A DNA stretch of 6,307 bases from Spirochaetaceae bacterium (GCA_031278295.1 JAITKQ010000080.1:1-6307), one strand, 5' to 3'. Counted from the stretch's first letter, positions 1 through 6,197 are shown. Notes: a model not told the origin generated them from the letters alone. A program made the numbers and translations.

Positions 1-28
1 TTGTTCAGAAACTGAGGTTTCTGAACAA
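1..28. repeat. Perfect 12-bp stem-loop at the left edge
   Basis: TTGTTCAGAAAC (1-12) and GTTTCTGAACAA (17-28) are exact inverse complements around a TGAG loop. The repeat starts at the first base of the window, so it may extend further left. There is no good T-run on the plus side; the minus side lies outside the window. It may be a terminator of a left-hand neighbour. Confidence 0.65.
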
Positions 29-42
29 CTCTATTTCATTAC

Positions 43-71
43 GCAAATGTGTCAACAAAGTTGACATTCGC
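43..71. repeat. Imperfect stem-loop with TGTCAAC/GTTGACA core
   Basis: TGTCAAC (50-56) and GTTGACA (60-66) pair around an AAA loop. The outer flanks GCAAATG and CATTCGC can extend the pairing with a small bulge and one mismatch. Its right arm carries CATTCGCAT, which recurs in the next hairpin. Confidence 0.45.
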
Positions 72-79
72 ATTAAAGT

Positions 80-115
80 AGCACCGATTTATGCGCATTC
101 GCATAAATCAGTGCT
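80..115. repeat. 16-bp stem-loop with a single mismatch
   Basis: Arms 80-95 and 100-115 (core GATTTATGCG / CGCATAAATC, outer AGCAC / GTGCT) are complementary at 15 of 16 positions around a CATT loop. The one mismatch becomes a G-U wobble if the minus strand is transcribed, which hints that the structure acts in minus-strand RNA, perhaps at the end of the synthetase transcript. Confidence 0.6.
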
Positions 116-136
116 TCCCTAGTCAAAACCTCCACC

Positions 137-165
137 GACAGCGGCAAGCCGCCAGACGGCCTGTC
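137..165. other. GC-rich nested inverted repeats
   Basis: GACAG (137-141) pairs with CTGTC (161-165). Inside, GCCG (148-151) can pair with CGGC at either 142-145 or 157-160, giving two exclusive folds. This is suggestive of RNA structure but short, and no known RNA family is recognised. Confidence 0.3.
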
Positions 166-198
166 ATGCAAAGCGCCAAAGCATACCGTTGATCGGAT

Positions 199-234
199 GT
201 TTTATGGCTTTTTTCAACGAAAAACCCATAAAAC
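199..234. repeat. A/T-rich stem-loop just after the synthetase gene
   Basis: GTTTTATGG (199-207) pairs with CCATAAAAC (226-234). After one mismatch the pairing continues as a T-run against an A-run around a loop near AAC. It lies 26 nt beyond the synthetase stop codon. The T residues lie within the stem and no T tail follows on the minus strand, so it is not a textbook terminator but is placed where one would be expected. Confidence 0.5.
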
Positions 235-260
235 CCACAAACGCGACAGGCTGCCGGTCG

Positions 261-1514
261 TCACATATTCAGCTTCTCCAGCAGCATGTACTTTAATTTG
301 GAAGCGCCTTCAAGCTCGTGGTCCAGCGCGAGCGCCGCTTCACAGTCCGACAGTGCCTGGGGGTAGTCTTCCAAATGGTAATACGCCTCGGCGCGGCGGT
401 AAAAACAGTAGGGCTGAAAAGCGTTTATGTTTATGGATCTGTTAAAGTCGTCGATGGCGGCCGGGTGCTGCCGCAACACAAGGCGCACTACGCCGCAATA
501 GTAGGCGGACTGGTACGCTTTTTCGTCAAAATGTAAAGACATGCTAAAGTCTTTTATGGCATCCTCGTACAGGGATTGGGCAAAGAAAGCCATGCCCCGG
601 TGCTTGTGAATCAGCGAAACGATGTTTTTGTCCGGGTTAAGGTCCAGTATGAATGAGTAGTAGGCCACCGCTTCTGAAAAAAGGCCCCGGTTGTGCGCGT
701 AGAGGGCGTTTAAAAGTAAATCGTCGATGGATTTGTTTCCGGCGTCAAGCTGTATGTCGTGTTGCGGCTCTTCACGCCTTGAATCTCCAAATAAATGGCC
801 GTCGCCTTCAAACAGGAACAGATCGACCGAATCTTCAACTTTTTTGAAAAAAGATTCTTTGCGCTCCCCAATCTGGTTGTTAAAATGCCGCTGGTATGAG
901 CGTATCTCCTGAAATATAGTATCGGCAAGGGAAAGGCTGGCGTTTATGGCCGCCAGTTTACGCTTCATCGGATGGTCGTATGGCCGGAATTCCGCCTTGT
1001 AGACCAGTTCATGCTCCACCTCCGCCCAGGCATCCTGTAGAATCGTCCGGATTTGAATCTCAACGACATCGCCGGCGAAGGTTTCGTCGGAGGCCTTTCT
1101 GTATTTGCCGCCTATTTCCTCCGGCAGGCGCACCAAAAAGTGTATCGATTCGTAACCGAATTCCTTGAACGAGTACGACGAGCCTTTCCGCTCGACTTCG
1201 ATAACCTCAAAATTATTTTTTATCAGGTTTTCGACGCTTACGGTATCTTCGATGAATGGACAGACAATCCTTATGCCGATCCGATCCGGTATGACGGGCG
1301 CTTCATTATTTGCTATTTCGACAAGGTAACGCAGGTATTTTTTGAAAAAACTTTTAAAGCTCTTTACCCTGCTTTTGATTGTCAGGTTGGATGAAATATC
1401 CGATACAAGCTTTTCAACGTAAATTTCCAATTCTTTTACGATTGATTCACATACCGGAATATCACCCTGGTACTGCTTTTCCAGGACACTTTTATCGGGT
1501 AGTACAAGCCGCAT
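261..1514 (-). CDS. RelA/SpoT-domain (p)ppGpp synthetase with C-terminal TPR repeats
   Basis: The 417-aa protein probably transfers pyrophosphate from ATP to GDP/GTP to make the alarmone (p)ppGpp in the cytoplasm. The synthetase domain covers about residues 45-175. Visible motifs are RVKSFKSF (R49, K51), PDRIGIRIV (D77, expected metal ligand), GYESIH (Y121, H125) and VEIQIRT (E152, Q154, R156), followed by WAEVEHEL. These match known substrate and catalytic positions of the family. No HD hydrolase, TGS or ACT domain is present, so it resembles a small alarmone synthetase rather than a long Rel. Residues 266-401 form about four TPR-like helical pairs, the last being YCFYRRAEAYYHLEDYPQAL, probably a protein-binding module. 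Residues 220-262 look like a charged linker. ATG 1514 is the only start after an in-frame stop at 1551-1553, but its Shine-Dalgarno is poor. The flaA terminator lies upstream and no promoter is obvious in the gap, so expression may depend on read-through or a promoter inside flaA. Enzyme activity is inferred. Confidence 0.85.
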   Translation of the reverse strand: MRLVLPDKSVLEKQYQGDIPVCESIVKELEIYVEKLVSDISSNLTIKSRVKSFKSFFKKYLRYLVEIANNEAPVIPDRIGIRIVCPFIEDTVSVENLIKNNFEVIEVERKGSSYSFKEFGYESIHFLVRLPEEIGGKYRKASDETFAGDVVEIQIRTILQDAWAEVEHELVYKAEFRPYDHPMKRKLAAINASLSLADTIFQEIRSYQRHFNNQIGERKESFFKKVEDSVDLFLFEGDGHLFGDSRREEPQHDIQLDAGNKSIDDLLLNALYAHNRGLFSEAVAYYSFILDLNPDKNIVSLIHKHRGMAFFAQSLYEDAIKDFSMSLHFDEKAYQSAYYCGVVRLVLRQHPAAIDDFNRSININAFQPYCFYRRAEAYYHLEDYPQALSDCEAALALDHELEGASKLKYMLLEKLNM

Positions 1515-1552
1515 TGTATTTGTTCGCGGTGTTCCTGTTGGCGGCGCGATTC

Positions 1553-1582
1553 AAAAATGCCCGGAGTCCCCTCCGGGCATTT
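1553..1582 (-). terminator. Rho-independent terminator of flaA
   Basis: Arms 1555-1566 and 1571-1582 are perfectly complementary over 12 bp (core TGCCCGGAG / CTCCGGGCA) with a 4-nt loop. On the minus strand the stem runs into five T residues (complement of 1553-1557). It begins 17 nt after the flaA stop codon. On the plus strand the T tail is only three bases, so it acts mainly for flaA. Confidence 0.88.
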
Positions 1583-1598
1583 CAGTCAGGCCGTAGAT

Positions 1599-2678
1599 TT
1601 ATGGCTGCTGGGCCTGGGCCGGCTGCTGGGCTTGGGCCGGTTGCTGGGCCTGGCCCGCGTTGCCGTCCGCCGTATTCCGGCCAAGATCGGAGAAGTAAGT
1701 CTCCGGCGCCTTCTTTTCGGTCTCAAGGTAACGCCAAACCTGATCTCTCCCGAAATTGGTAAATTCAAGCCTCTGCCGTTCCGCCTCGCGCTCTTTGATG
1801 ATGTTCCATTCTGATTCGTCGTCGATATCCTTTTCGGTTTCGATCTGGGCCTTGTCGTAAACAATGCTGACATCTTTGAAGTATACAACAAAGTCCCCGC
1901 CTTCCTTACCGCCGTCACGCTGAACAAGGAAGCCGCCAAAACGGACATAGGACGCATGGCTGGGGTAAAGCTGGTAAATGCGGCGGGACCGTGACCGGAC
2001 CTCGTTCACGTATTGCGGATTATCCCAGGTAAGCGTTGCCCAACCGTCGTAGTCCAGGTAGCCAAGGAATACCGTTTGGCTCTTGCCGTTACTGTCAACC
2101 AGAATCGCGGAAACCGAATGGGGAGCTTCTATACCGTAAACCCTTGCCGCCAGCGATTTTATCGCCCCGACATTCTTTAGAACCCCATAACCATCCTCAA
2201 ACCGACTCTGCGTTGAAAGCGCCGCGCCGTCGTTTTTCGTTACCGCTCCCTGCTCATCGACTTCCGAGAATTCATAGGCGGGAACATCAAACGGCGGCTT
2301 GATCAGGGCCCACGAGTTGTAGGATGCCACAGGGAAGTGAATTCTGGCGCCCATAACATTTTCAAACTGCTTGGACGTAGATACTCTGGTGTAACTGCTC
2401 ACATTGTTTTCAATCGTTTTCGAAGATGGGGCCAGCTCGACCAGCCAGTTGGGTATGGCCAATGACGTTTTCATCAGCGCCCTCTGGGCGTCCGTGTAGT
2501 TCGTCCCCGCAGTGTTGGAGAAATCCATCGTGGTCTGCCTGTTCTGCGGTAATACGCCCGTTTGATCCAAAAGAATATCGGGTACAAGTTTGGAAAAATC
2601 AATCAGAACATTCTCATCCGCAAACAGGGTACCGAAAACCGCTGTAGCAAAAGCTACAAAAACAAATAACCGCTTCAT
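1599..2678 (-). CDS. flaA: FlaA, periplasmic flagellar filament outer-layer (sheath) protein
   Basis: The 359-aa precursor is the spirochaete-specific FlaA, which coats the FlaB core of the periplasmic flagella and affects filament stiffness and motility. It has a Sec signal peptide: basic MKR, a hydrophobic core to about residue 18 and a likely signal peptidase I site after TLFA (20/21). The mature start DENVLIDF and later blocks (SRFEDGYGVLKNVG about 158-171, GDFVVYFKDVSIVYDKA about 261-277, KEREAERQR about 295-303) resemble treponemal FlaA from memory. The length is normal for the family. The C-terminus (343-359) is a low-complexity QAQQPA repeat coded by 18-bp tandem units. ATG 2678 has an excellent AAAGGAG Shine-Dalgarno at 2686-2692 with 7 nt spacing. 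The gene has its own consensus promoter (2745-2774), a 5'-UTR hairpin and a strong terminator (1553-1582), as suits an abundant structural protein expressed as a single unit. Which FlaA paralogue this is cannot be told here. Confidence 0.93.
   Translation of the reverse strand: MKRLFVFVAFATAVFGTLFADENVLIDFSKLVPDILLDQTGVLPQNRQTTMDFSNTAGTNYTDAQRALMKTSLAIPNWLVELAPSSKTIENNVSSYTRVSTSKQFENVMGARIHFPVASYNSWALIKPPFDVPAYEFSEVDEQGAVTKNDGAALSTQSRFEDGYGVLKNVGAIKSLAARVYGIEAPHSVSAILVDSNGKSQTVFLGYLDYDGWATLTWDNPQYVNEVRSRSRRIYQLYPSHASYVRFGGFLVQRDGGKEGGDFVVYFKDVSIVYDKAQIETEKDIDDESEWNIIKEREAERQRLEFTNFGRDQVWRYLETEKKAPETYFSDLGRNTADGNAGQAQQPAQAQQPAQAQQP
1602..1652 (-). repeat. 18-bp tandem repeat in the 3' end of flaA
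   Basis: Nearly three copies of an 18-bp unit encode QAQQPA QAQQPA QAQQP, the last residues of FlaA. The copies differ at only a few positions (ctg/ttg variants), implying recent duplication by slippage. The unit is a whole number of codons, so copy-number change would lengthen or shorten the tail without breaking the frame. Confidence 0.85.
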
Positions 2679-2712
2679 TATCTTGCTCCTTTCCGTTTAT
2701 GCCTTAATAAAA

Positions 2713-2729
2713 CTTGCGCAAGGCGCAAG
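2713..2729 (-). other. Hairpin in the flaA 5' leader
   Basis: The arms CTTGCGC (2713-2719) and GCGCAAG (2723-2729) pair perfectly over 7 bp around a 3-nt loop. The element lies between the predicted transcription start and the Shine-Dalgarno and leaves the latter free. It could protect the 5' end of a highly expressed mRNA. There is no T tail, so it is unlikely to terminate transcription. Confidence 0.55.
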
Positions 2730-2744
2730 CCGTAATCCTGTTTC

Positions 2745-2774
2745 ATTATAACAGTGCATATAAAATAATGTCAA
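2745..2774 (-). promoter_or_regulatory. Sigma70-type promoter of flaA
   Basis: On the minus strand there is a perfect -35 TTGACA (2769-2774), an 18-bp spacer rich in A/T, and a perfect -10 TATAAT (2745-2750). Transcription would start near 2738, giving a leader of about 60 nt before the flaA ATG. The vegetative consensus suggests strong housekeeping expression rather than control by a flagellar sigma factor such as sigma28; this is inferred from sequence only. Confidence 0.85.
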
Positions 2775-2791
2775 TGCCCTTCGGCACTCAG

Positions 2792-2817
2792 CCCCGTGTA
2801 CGGGCCCGTACACGGGG
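2792..2817. repeat. 26-bp perfect palindrome between the GerMN gene and flaA
   Basis: Half-site CCCCGTGTACGGG (2792-2804) is followed at once by its exact reverse complement (2805-2817). As RNA it folds into an 11-bp stem with a GGCC loop. It begins 33 nt after the GerMN gene stop and ends 17 bp upstream of the flaA -35. No T-run follows directly; a smaller TGCC/GGCA hairpin (2775-2786) and then T-rich DNA come next on the minus strand. It may be the terminator of the malQ operon, an operator for flaA, or both. Confidence 0.7.
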
Positions 2818-2849
2818 TCTGCGTTAATTATCGGTAACATTCGCCCGGA

Positions 2850-3992
2850 CTAAAAGTATTTTACTTCCTGCCCGGCGATAAAAACACGGACATCCCTGAC
2901 AAAAGGAAAATTCCGCCGTATGCCCGCATCCAGTATCCTGAATTTGTCCGCCAAGCGCCCGGACAACGGAGGAAGCGCCGCTTCCTCCGAAAAATCAATA
3001 AAAACATCGCCATCCCTCAGCAAGACAGCCCCCGGTTTCGCGCCGCTGTCAAACAGGGCTTCGGCTTCCGGCGAAAGCGGCCCCAGAAGCGCCTCTTCCA
3101 CATAACGTCTTATATTCGTTTCCCGAGAATCCTCAGACCTAAGCATACGATCTTCCACAATATCCTGTCCAGTATCTATAAGACGAAACACAAAACTACG
3201 CCTCACCAAACCATGCGCAAAATAGTCAGCCGACGCTGCCAGTACCAAAAGCAGCGCGCAGAAGGCGGCGGCTGCCCGCCGCCTTCTTTTTAAAAAAGCC
3301 CGTACTTTAAGCGCGGCCTGCCGCGGGGCGGGGGCAAATTTGCCGCTTCCCGCTTCCGTTACGCCCGCTATCGAGACCTTCTCCATGTCCGCTTTTTTTT
3401 TGTAAAACAGCACGCTCAATACAAGCAAGGGCGCAAGGGACGCCGCCAGTAGCGCCGCGCCCTTGACATAGCTATGACGGAAAAATTCCAGCCAGGACAG
3501 CGGCGGGAGCAGGGAAAACGCCGCCATTCCAAGAATGGCGGCCATTTTATGTAACAGGCCTTTCCTGAACAGACAGGCAAACGGGTAAGCGGCAAGCGCG
3601 AGCGCCGTCCAAAAAAGCGGCGTAAGCACAAGGCGCAGGGTATCGTACCTGAGGTCCCACAAGATCAAACACGCTATCGAAACCGGCGTCATCGCAAGAA
3701 GGATGAAGCCGGTAAAATCCGTGACGCCGCCCGGCGGGCAAAAGCGGGATACAAGCAGCGCCGCAATCAGCGTAAACAGTACGGGAATACTCGTATAGTC
3801 GATAAAAGCGCTTACGAAACGGGACAGCCCGAAGCCGTGCGCGTCAACAAAGGCCGGGATGAACAGACGCGCAAGAGCGCCCGCGCATCCGGCAAGAAGC
3901 GCCCAAAACGGCCTTGAATCGCTGTATTCCGGTCTTATGGCAAGCCAAAACAGGTAAAATACGAATGTCCACAGCGTACAAAACAGAAGCAT
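2850..3992 (-). CDS. Polytopic membrane protein with C-terminal GerMN-like domain
   Basis: The 380-aa protein has about eight predicted membrane segments (roughly 1-18, 28-47, 66-82, 94-112, 121-142, 150-168, 178-197, 239-256). Basic stretches before segment 6 (FRKGLLHK), after segment 7 (YKKKADMEK) and before segment 8 (KRRRR, 235-239) fit the positive-inside rule and place the C-terminus outside the cytoplasm. Residues about 292-380 resemble a GerMN domain, known from GerM of spore formers and from LpqB-type lipoproteins: YVEEALLGPLSPE, then LLRDGDVFIDFSEE, then RRNFPFVRDVRVFIAGQEV. That assignment is by motif recognition only. The 7-TM N-terminal part is not recognised. ATG 3992 is the only start after the malQ stop; GAGATG gives a weak ribosome site, so translation may be coupled to malQ. 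With only 21 nt between them the two genes are probably an operon. A structural or peptidoglycan-related envelope role is plausible but unproven. Confidence 0.8.
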   Translation of the reverse strand: MLLFCTLWTFVFYLFWLAIRPEYSDSRPFWALLAGCAGALARLFIPAFVDAHGFGLSRFVSAFIDYTSIPVLFTLIAALLVSRFCPPGGVTDFTGFILLAMTPVSIACLILWDLRYDTLRLVLTPLFWTALALAAYPFACLFRKGLLHKMAAILGMAAFSLLPPLSWLEFFRHSYVKGAALLAASLAPLLVLSVLFYKKKADMEKVSIAGVTEAGSGKFAPAPRQAALKVRAFLKRRRRAAAAFCALLLVLAASADYFAHGLVRRSFVFRLIDTGQDIVEDRMLRSEDSRETNIRRYVEEALLGPLSPEAEALFDSGAKPGAVLLRDGDVFIDFSEEAALPPLSGRLADKFRILDAGIRRNFPFVRDVRVFIAGQEVKYF

Positions 3993-4013
3993 CTCTGAAA
4001 ATGGGGCGCTATC

Positions 4014-6020
4014 CTAGCCTTTGACCGCGGCGGATTTTTTTTGATACGCCGGCGCCGCGGCAATCGTGTTTAGCTCTTTTACCGCATTTACCAGTTCCGC
4101 ATCCGCGGCTATTTCCGCAATACCGGCGGGCAGCCTCCAAGTCCAGTTGAATTCGTTGCTGGTACCAGGTACGTTTATGCGCTCCGATACGGGATCGTCC
4201 GCGTACCAGCGCGGCGTAAGGTGCAGCAGGTCTATAAACGGGAAAATACGCCACAGTGATCTTGCCGAGGCCGCCTGCTTGATGAATATACGCGCCGTCC
4301 CCGGATTGTAATTTTTCGGCAGGCAGGGCAGGCCGTTGAACGCGGCAAACAGTTCCTGATCCGCCTCGCCGTTCCACCATTCCCGTAGCGTTGTGCTGTC
4401 ATGAACCGATGTCGTGCAGACGGAAAGTTCAGGGTAATTGCCGTAAGGGATGTACGGCTGTGATTCCGCCTTCCAGTTACGTTCCCAGCGGATCACCTTT
4501 AACGAAAATATTTTAAGCTTTTTTAGTACGCGGGGCACACATTCGCTCTGTACCCCCAAATCTTCCGCGCAGGCAAACATGGAAGTGTCTCCCGTCAATA
4601 CGGAAAGAAGTTTTTTTGCCTCGCTTTCCCATTTTTTTTCTGAAATTTCAGTCTTTTTGGACAGAAGATTATCGATTACGTCCCGTTCCGCAACGGAAAG
4701 CGAGGCGTACTGCCTGGATTTTTTGTAGTTCCAGATAAAGGAGTAGGTGTCCGTATCATACTCCTTGAATATCCGGTTGCTGAGTTCCCCGATCAGGTAC
4801 GACTTTCCGGCGGGATGTATGTCCAGAGTCTCTATACCGGTTTCGTACCTTGCCGCCCTATTAAAAAGCCAAAGTTCCTCATCGCCTATCCGTTCAAGCG
4901 CCAGGCGGAAAACCCGGCCCACATCTTCATCGGAGCCGCCGCCCTGCCGCTGTACCGCTTCCCAAACCTCGTGTGTGGGGATGTGAGGCTGCGTTATCCA
5001 GCAGATTCTGCTCTCGTCAAAACCCAATTCCTGTAGTTCGGCCTTTTTTATCGGGGCGAATGGAACAAAGCGCCCCATTACCGCCGATCTATAATGCCTG
5101 CTTGTTGCCCAAATCCTGAAAAAACCCAGTACATGATCGATTCTGAACGCCTTGTAATACTTTTCAGCCGCCTTTATCCGCGCCCTCCACCAGGCATAGT
5201 TATCATTTGCCTGGGCAGTCCAGTTGTAAATCGGGAAGCCCCAATTCTGCCCGTTCAGGCTGTACATGTCGGGCGGCGCTCCCGCCGAAAAATTCTGATG
5301 AAAGTATTCCGGATGCGCCCAAACGTCACAACTGTCCTGATTCATCAGTATGGGCAGGTCGCCTTTAAGGATTATACCCATTTCGGCTACCGCATTGGCC
5401 GCGGCGGTGAACTGGCTGTCAAGGTTGTACTGAAGCCAAACCCAGAAAAGATGTTCGTACTTTTGCCTGGAATCGTTCCAGATCGCCTCTATGTCCCTGC
5501 CGCTGACCGTCTGAAACGCCTTCCATTCTTTCCAGCTTTTTTCGTTATTGGCCTCTTTCAGCCTGCGGAAAACGGCATAGGCCTTCACCCATTCGTTGTT
5601 ACGCAGCCACACGCTGAACGCGGCTTCGCGTTCAATTTTTTCTATGTTGCCCCTGAAAATCTTGTGCAAAAGATCCAGCTTTGCCCTAGCCAGTTTATAG
5701 TACGGAAAACGTGTTTCACGGTCAAATTTAGCGCCTATTTCGTCCAGATCTTTCCTGTAGCCGGACGCTTCGGCAAGGTCCGCTATACGGAGGTAGACGG
5801 GATTCAGTCCAAAGGCCGTCAGCGCACTGTATGGTGAACTTTCGTAGCCGGTGTCATTTACAGGAAGAATCTGTATCAAGCCCACATCCATTTTTTTGCA
5901 TAGTTTGGCAAATTCAACAAGGTCAGGGAATTCCCCAATTCCTATGCTTCCCGTTCCCCTTAAAGCGCCAACCGGAACAACCACGCCGATAAGTCGCCCG
6001 TTCGTCAATGCATCAGCCAT
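4014..6020 (-). CDS. malQ: 4-alpha-glucanotransferase (amylomaltase, GH77, DPE2-type)
   Basis: The 668-aa cytoplasmic enzyme disproportionates alpha-1,4-glucans by transferring glucan segments to glucose or maltose, in maltodextrin or glycogen metabolism. N-terminal motifs are LPVNDTGYESSPYSA (52-66) and GLNPVYL (71-77), then KGDLPILMNQDSCDVW (219-234) and GAPPD (247-251). Catalytic residues are visible: nucleophile D295 in FRIDHVLGF, acid/base E486 in AEDLGV, and the third aspartate D541 in TTSVHDSTT. A late VPGTSNEFNW (617-626) is also typical. The D295-E486 gap is 191 residues against 47 in Thermus aquaticus amylomaltase (D293, E340), while the E486-D541 gap of 55 is identical. So an insertion of about 145 residues sits inside the domain, as in plant DPE2, but the N-terminal CBM20 domains of DPE2 are absent. 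ATG 6020 is preceded directly by an in-frame TAA and by AAGGAGA at 6029-6035. A promoter candidate lies at 6089-6118. The membrane protein gene follows after 21 nt. Confidence 0.95.
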   Translation of the reverse strand: MADALTNGRLIGVVVPVGALRGTGSIGIGEFPDLVEFAKLCKKMDVGLIQILPVNDTGYESSPYSALTAFGLNPVYLRIADLAEASGYRKDLDEIGAKFDRETRFPYYKLARAKLDLLHKIFRGNIEKIEREAAFSVWLRNNEWVKAYAVFRRLKEANNEKSWKEWKAFQTVSGRDIEAIWNDSRQKYEHLFWVWLQYNLDSQFTAAANAVAEMGIILKGDLPILMNQDSCDVWAHPEYFHQNFSAGAPPDMYSLNGQNWGFPIYNWTAQANDNYAWWRARIKAAEKYYKAFRIDHVLGFFRIWATSRHYRSAVMGRFVPFAPIKKAELQELGFDESRICWITQPHIPTHEVWEAVQRQGGGSDEDVGRVFRLALERIGDEELWLFNRAARYETGIETLDIHPAGKSYLIGELSNRIFKEYDTDTYSFIWNYKKSRQYASLSVAERDVIDNLLSKKTEISEKKWESEAKKLLSVLTGDTSMFACAEDLGVQSECVPRVLKKLKIFSLKVIRWERNWKAESQPYIPYGNYPELSVCTTSVHDSTTLREWWNGEADQELFAAFNGLPCLPKNYNPGTARIFIKQAASARSLWRIFPFIDLLHLTPRWYADDPVSERINVPGTSNEFNWTWRLPAGIAEIAADAELVNAVKELNTIAAAPAYQKKSAAVKG

Positions 6021-6059
6021 TTAAGACATCTCCTTGCGTTTTGTGATACGCCGGCAACT

Positions 6060-6112
6060 AACAGGGTATCCACCTGCATATAGTCTTTAGTATAAGTATT
6101 ATTACCCCTGTT
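6060..6112. repeat. Inverted repeat flanking the malQ -10 box
   Basis: AACAGGG (6060-6066) and CCCTGTT (6106-6112) are perfect inverted 7-mers separated by 39 bp. One arm lies in the -35/-10 spacer, the other just downstream of the predicted start. This spacing could suit a looping repressor pair, but 7-bp arms at this distance can arise by chance. Confidence 0.35.
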
Positions 6113-6118
6113 GGACAA
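6089..6118 (-). promoter_or_regulatory. Candidate malQ promoter
   Basis: The minus strand shows TTGTCC (6113-6118, 4 of 6 matches to the -35), an 18-bp spacer and TATACT (6089-6094, 5 of 6 matches to the -10). The predicted start near 6082 gives a leader of about 60 nt. TAATAAT within the spacer is an alternative -10. The region is A/T-rich compared with its surroundings. Confidence 0.5.
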
Positions 6119-6143
6119 GGCCCCGCAGTGAGACATCGAAAAA

Positions 6144-6197
6144 GTAACCGAAAAGTATGGTTTGAGACAGAAAGAAAATGTAACTCAAATTGTAACT
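6144..6197. repeat. Repeated GTAAC motifs in the malQ upstream region
   Basis: TGTAACT occurs at 6179-6185 and 6191-6197, exactly 12 bp apart, with a further GTAAC at 6144-6148. TTTGAG/CTCAAA half-sites (about 6161-6189) overlap the first copy. This could be a regulator binding array for a divergent gene to the right, but the motifs are short. Confidence 0.25.

Larger units (their letters stand above)
1..260. other. Gene-free structured intergenic region
   Basis: I find no convincing coding sequence here. A plus-strand frame opening at 197 only runs antisense into the synthetase gene. The region holds at least four inverted repeats (near 1-28, 43-71, 80-115, 199-234) and a direct repeat CATTCGCAT at 65-73 and 96-104. 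It ends at the window edge, so its full extent is unknown. Confidence 0.6.

Noticed and set aside
1..115. CRISPR array or integron attC sites
   Set aside because: The hairpins differ from each other in sequence and lack regular spacers. The cores do not match GTTRRRY/RYYYAAC ends.
80..120. Terminal inverted repeat of an insertion sequence or MITE
   Set aside because: The TAGGGAAGCACTGATTTAT-like stretch resembles some transposon ends, but no transposase, target duplication or second distant copy is visible in the window.
261..1514. Toxin-antitoxin pair built on a toxic alarmone synthetase
   Set aside because: No small antitoxin ORF lies next to the gene on either side; the flanks are the flaA terminator and a gene-free region.
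1586..1957. Minus-strand open frame of 123 codons overlapping flaA
   Set aside because: It is a shifted frame over the flaA 3' half, rich in Arg/Pro as expected from out-of-frame GC-rich DNA, and flaA is intact in its own frame.
2713..2729. Riboswitch in the flaA leader
   Set aside because: The leader of about 60 nt holds just one short hairpin and no terminator or Shine-Dalgarno sequestering alternative.
4009..4380. Minus-strand open frame of 123 codons at the malQ 3' end
   Set aside because: It is an alternative frame of malQ; the true frame carries VPGTSNEFNW through this region.
5094..5837. Plus-strand open frame of 247 codons
   Set aside because: It lies entirely antisense within malQ, whose motifs and catalytic residues cover the same bases. 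The translation shows no recognisable domain.
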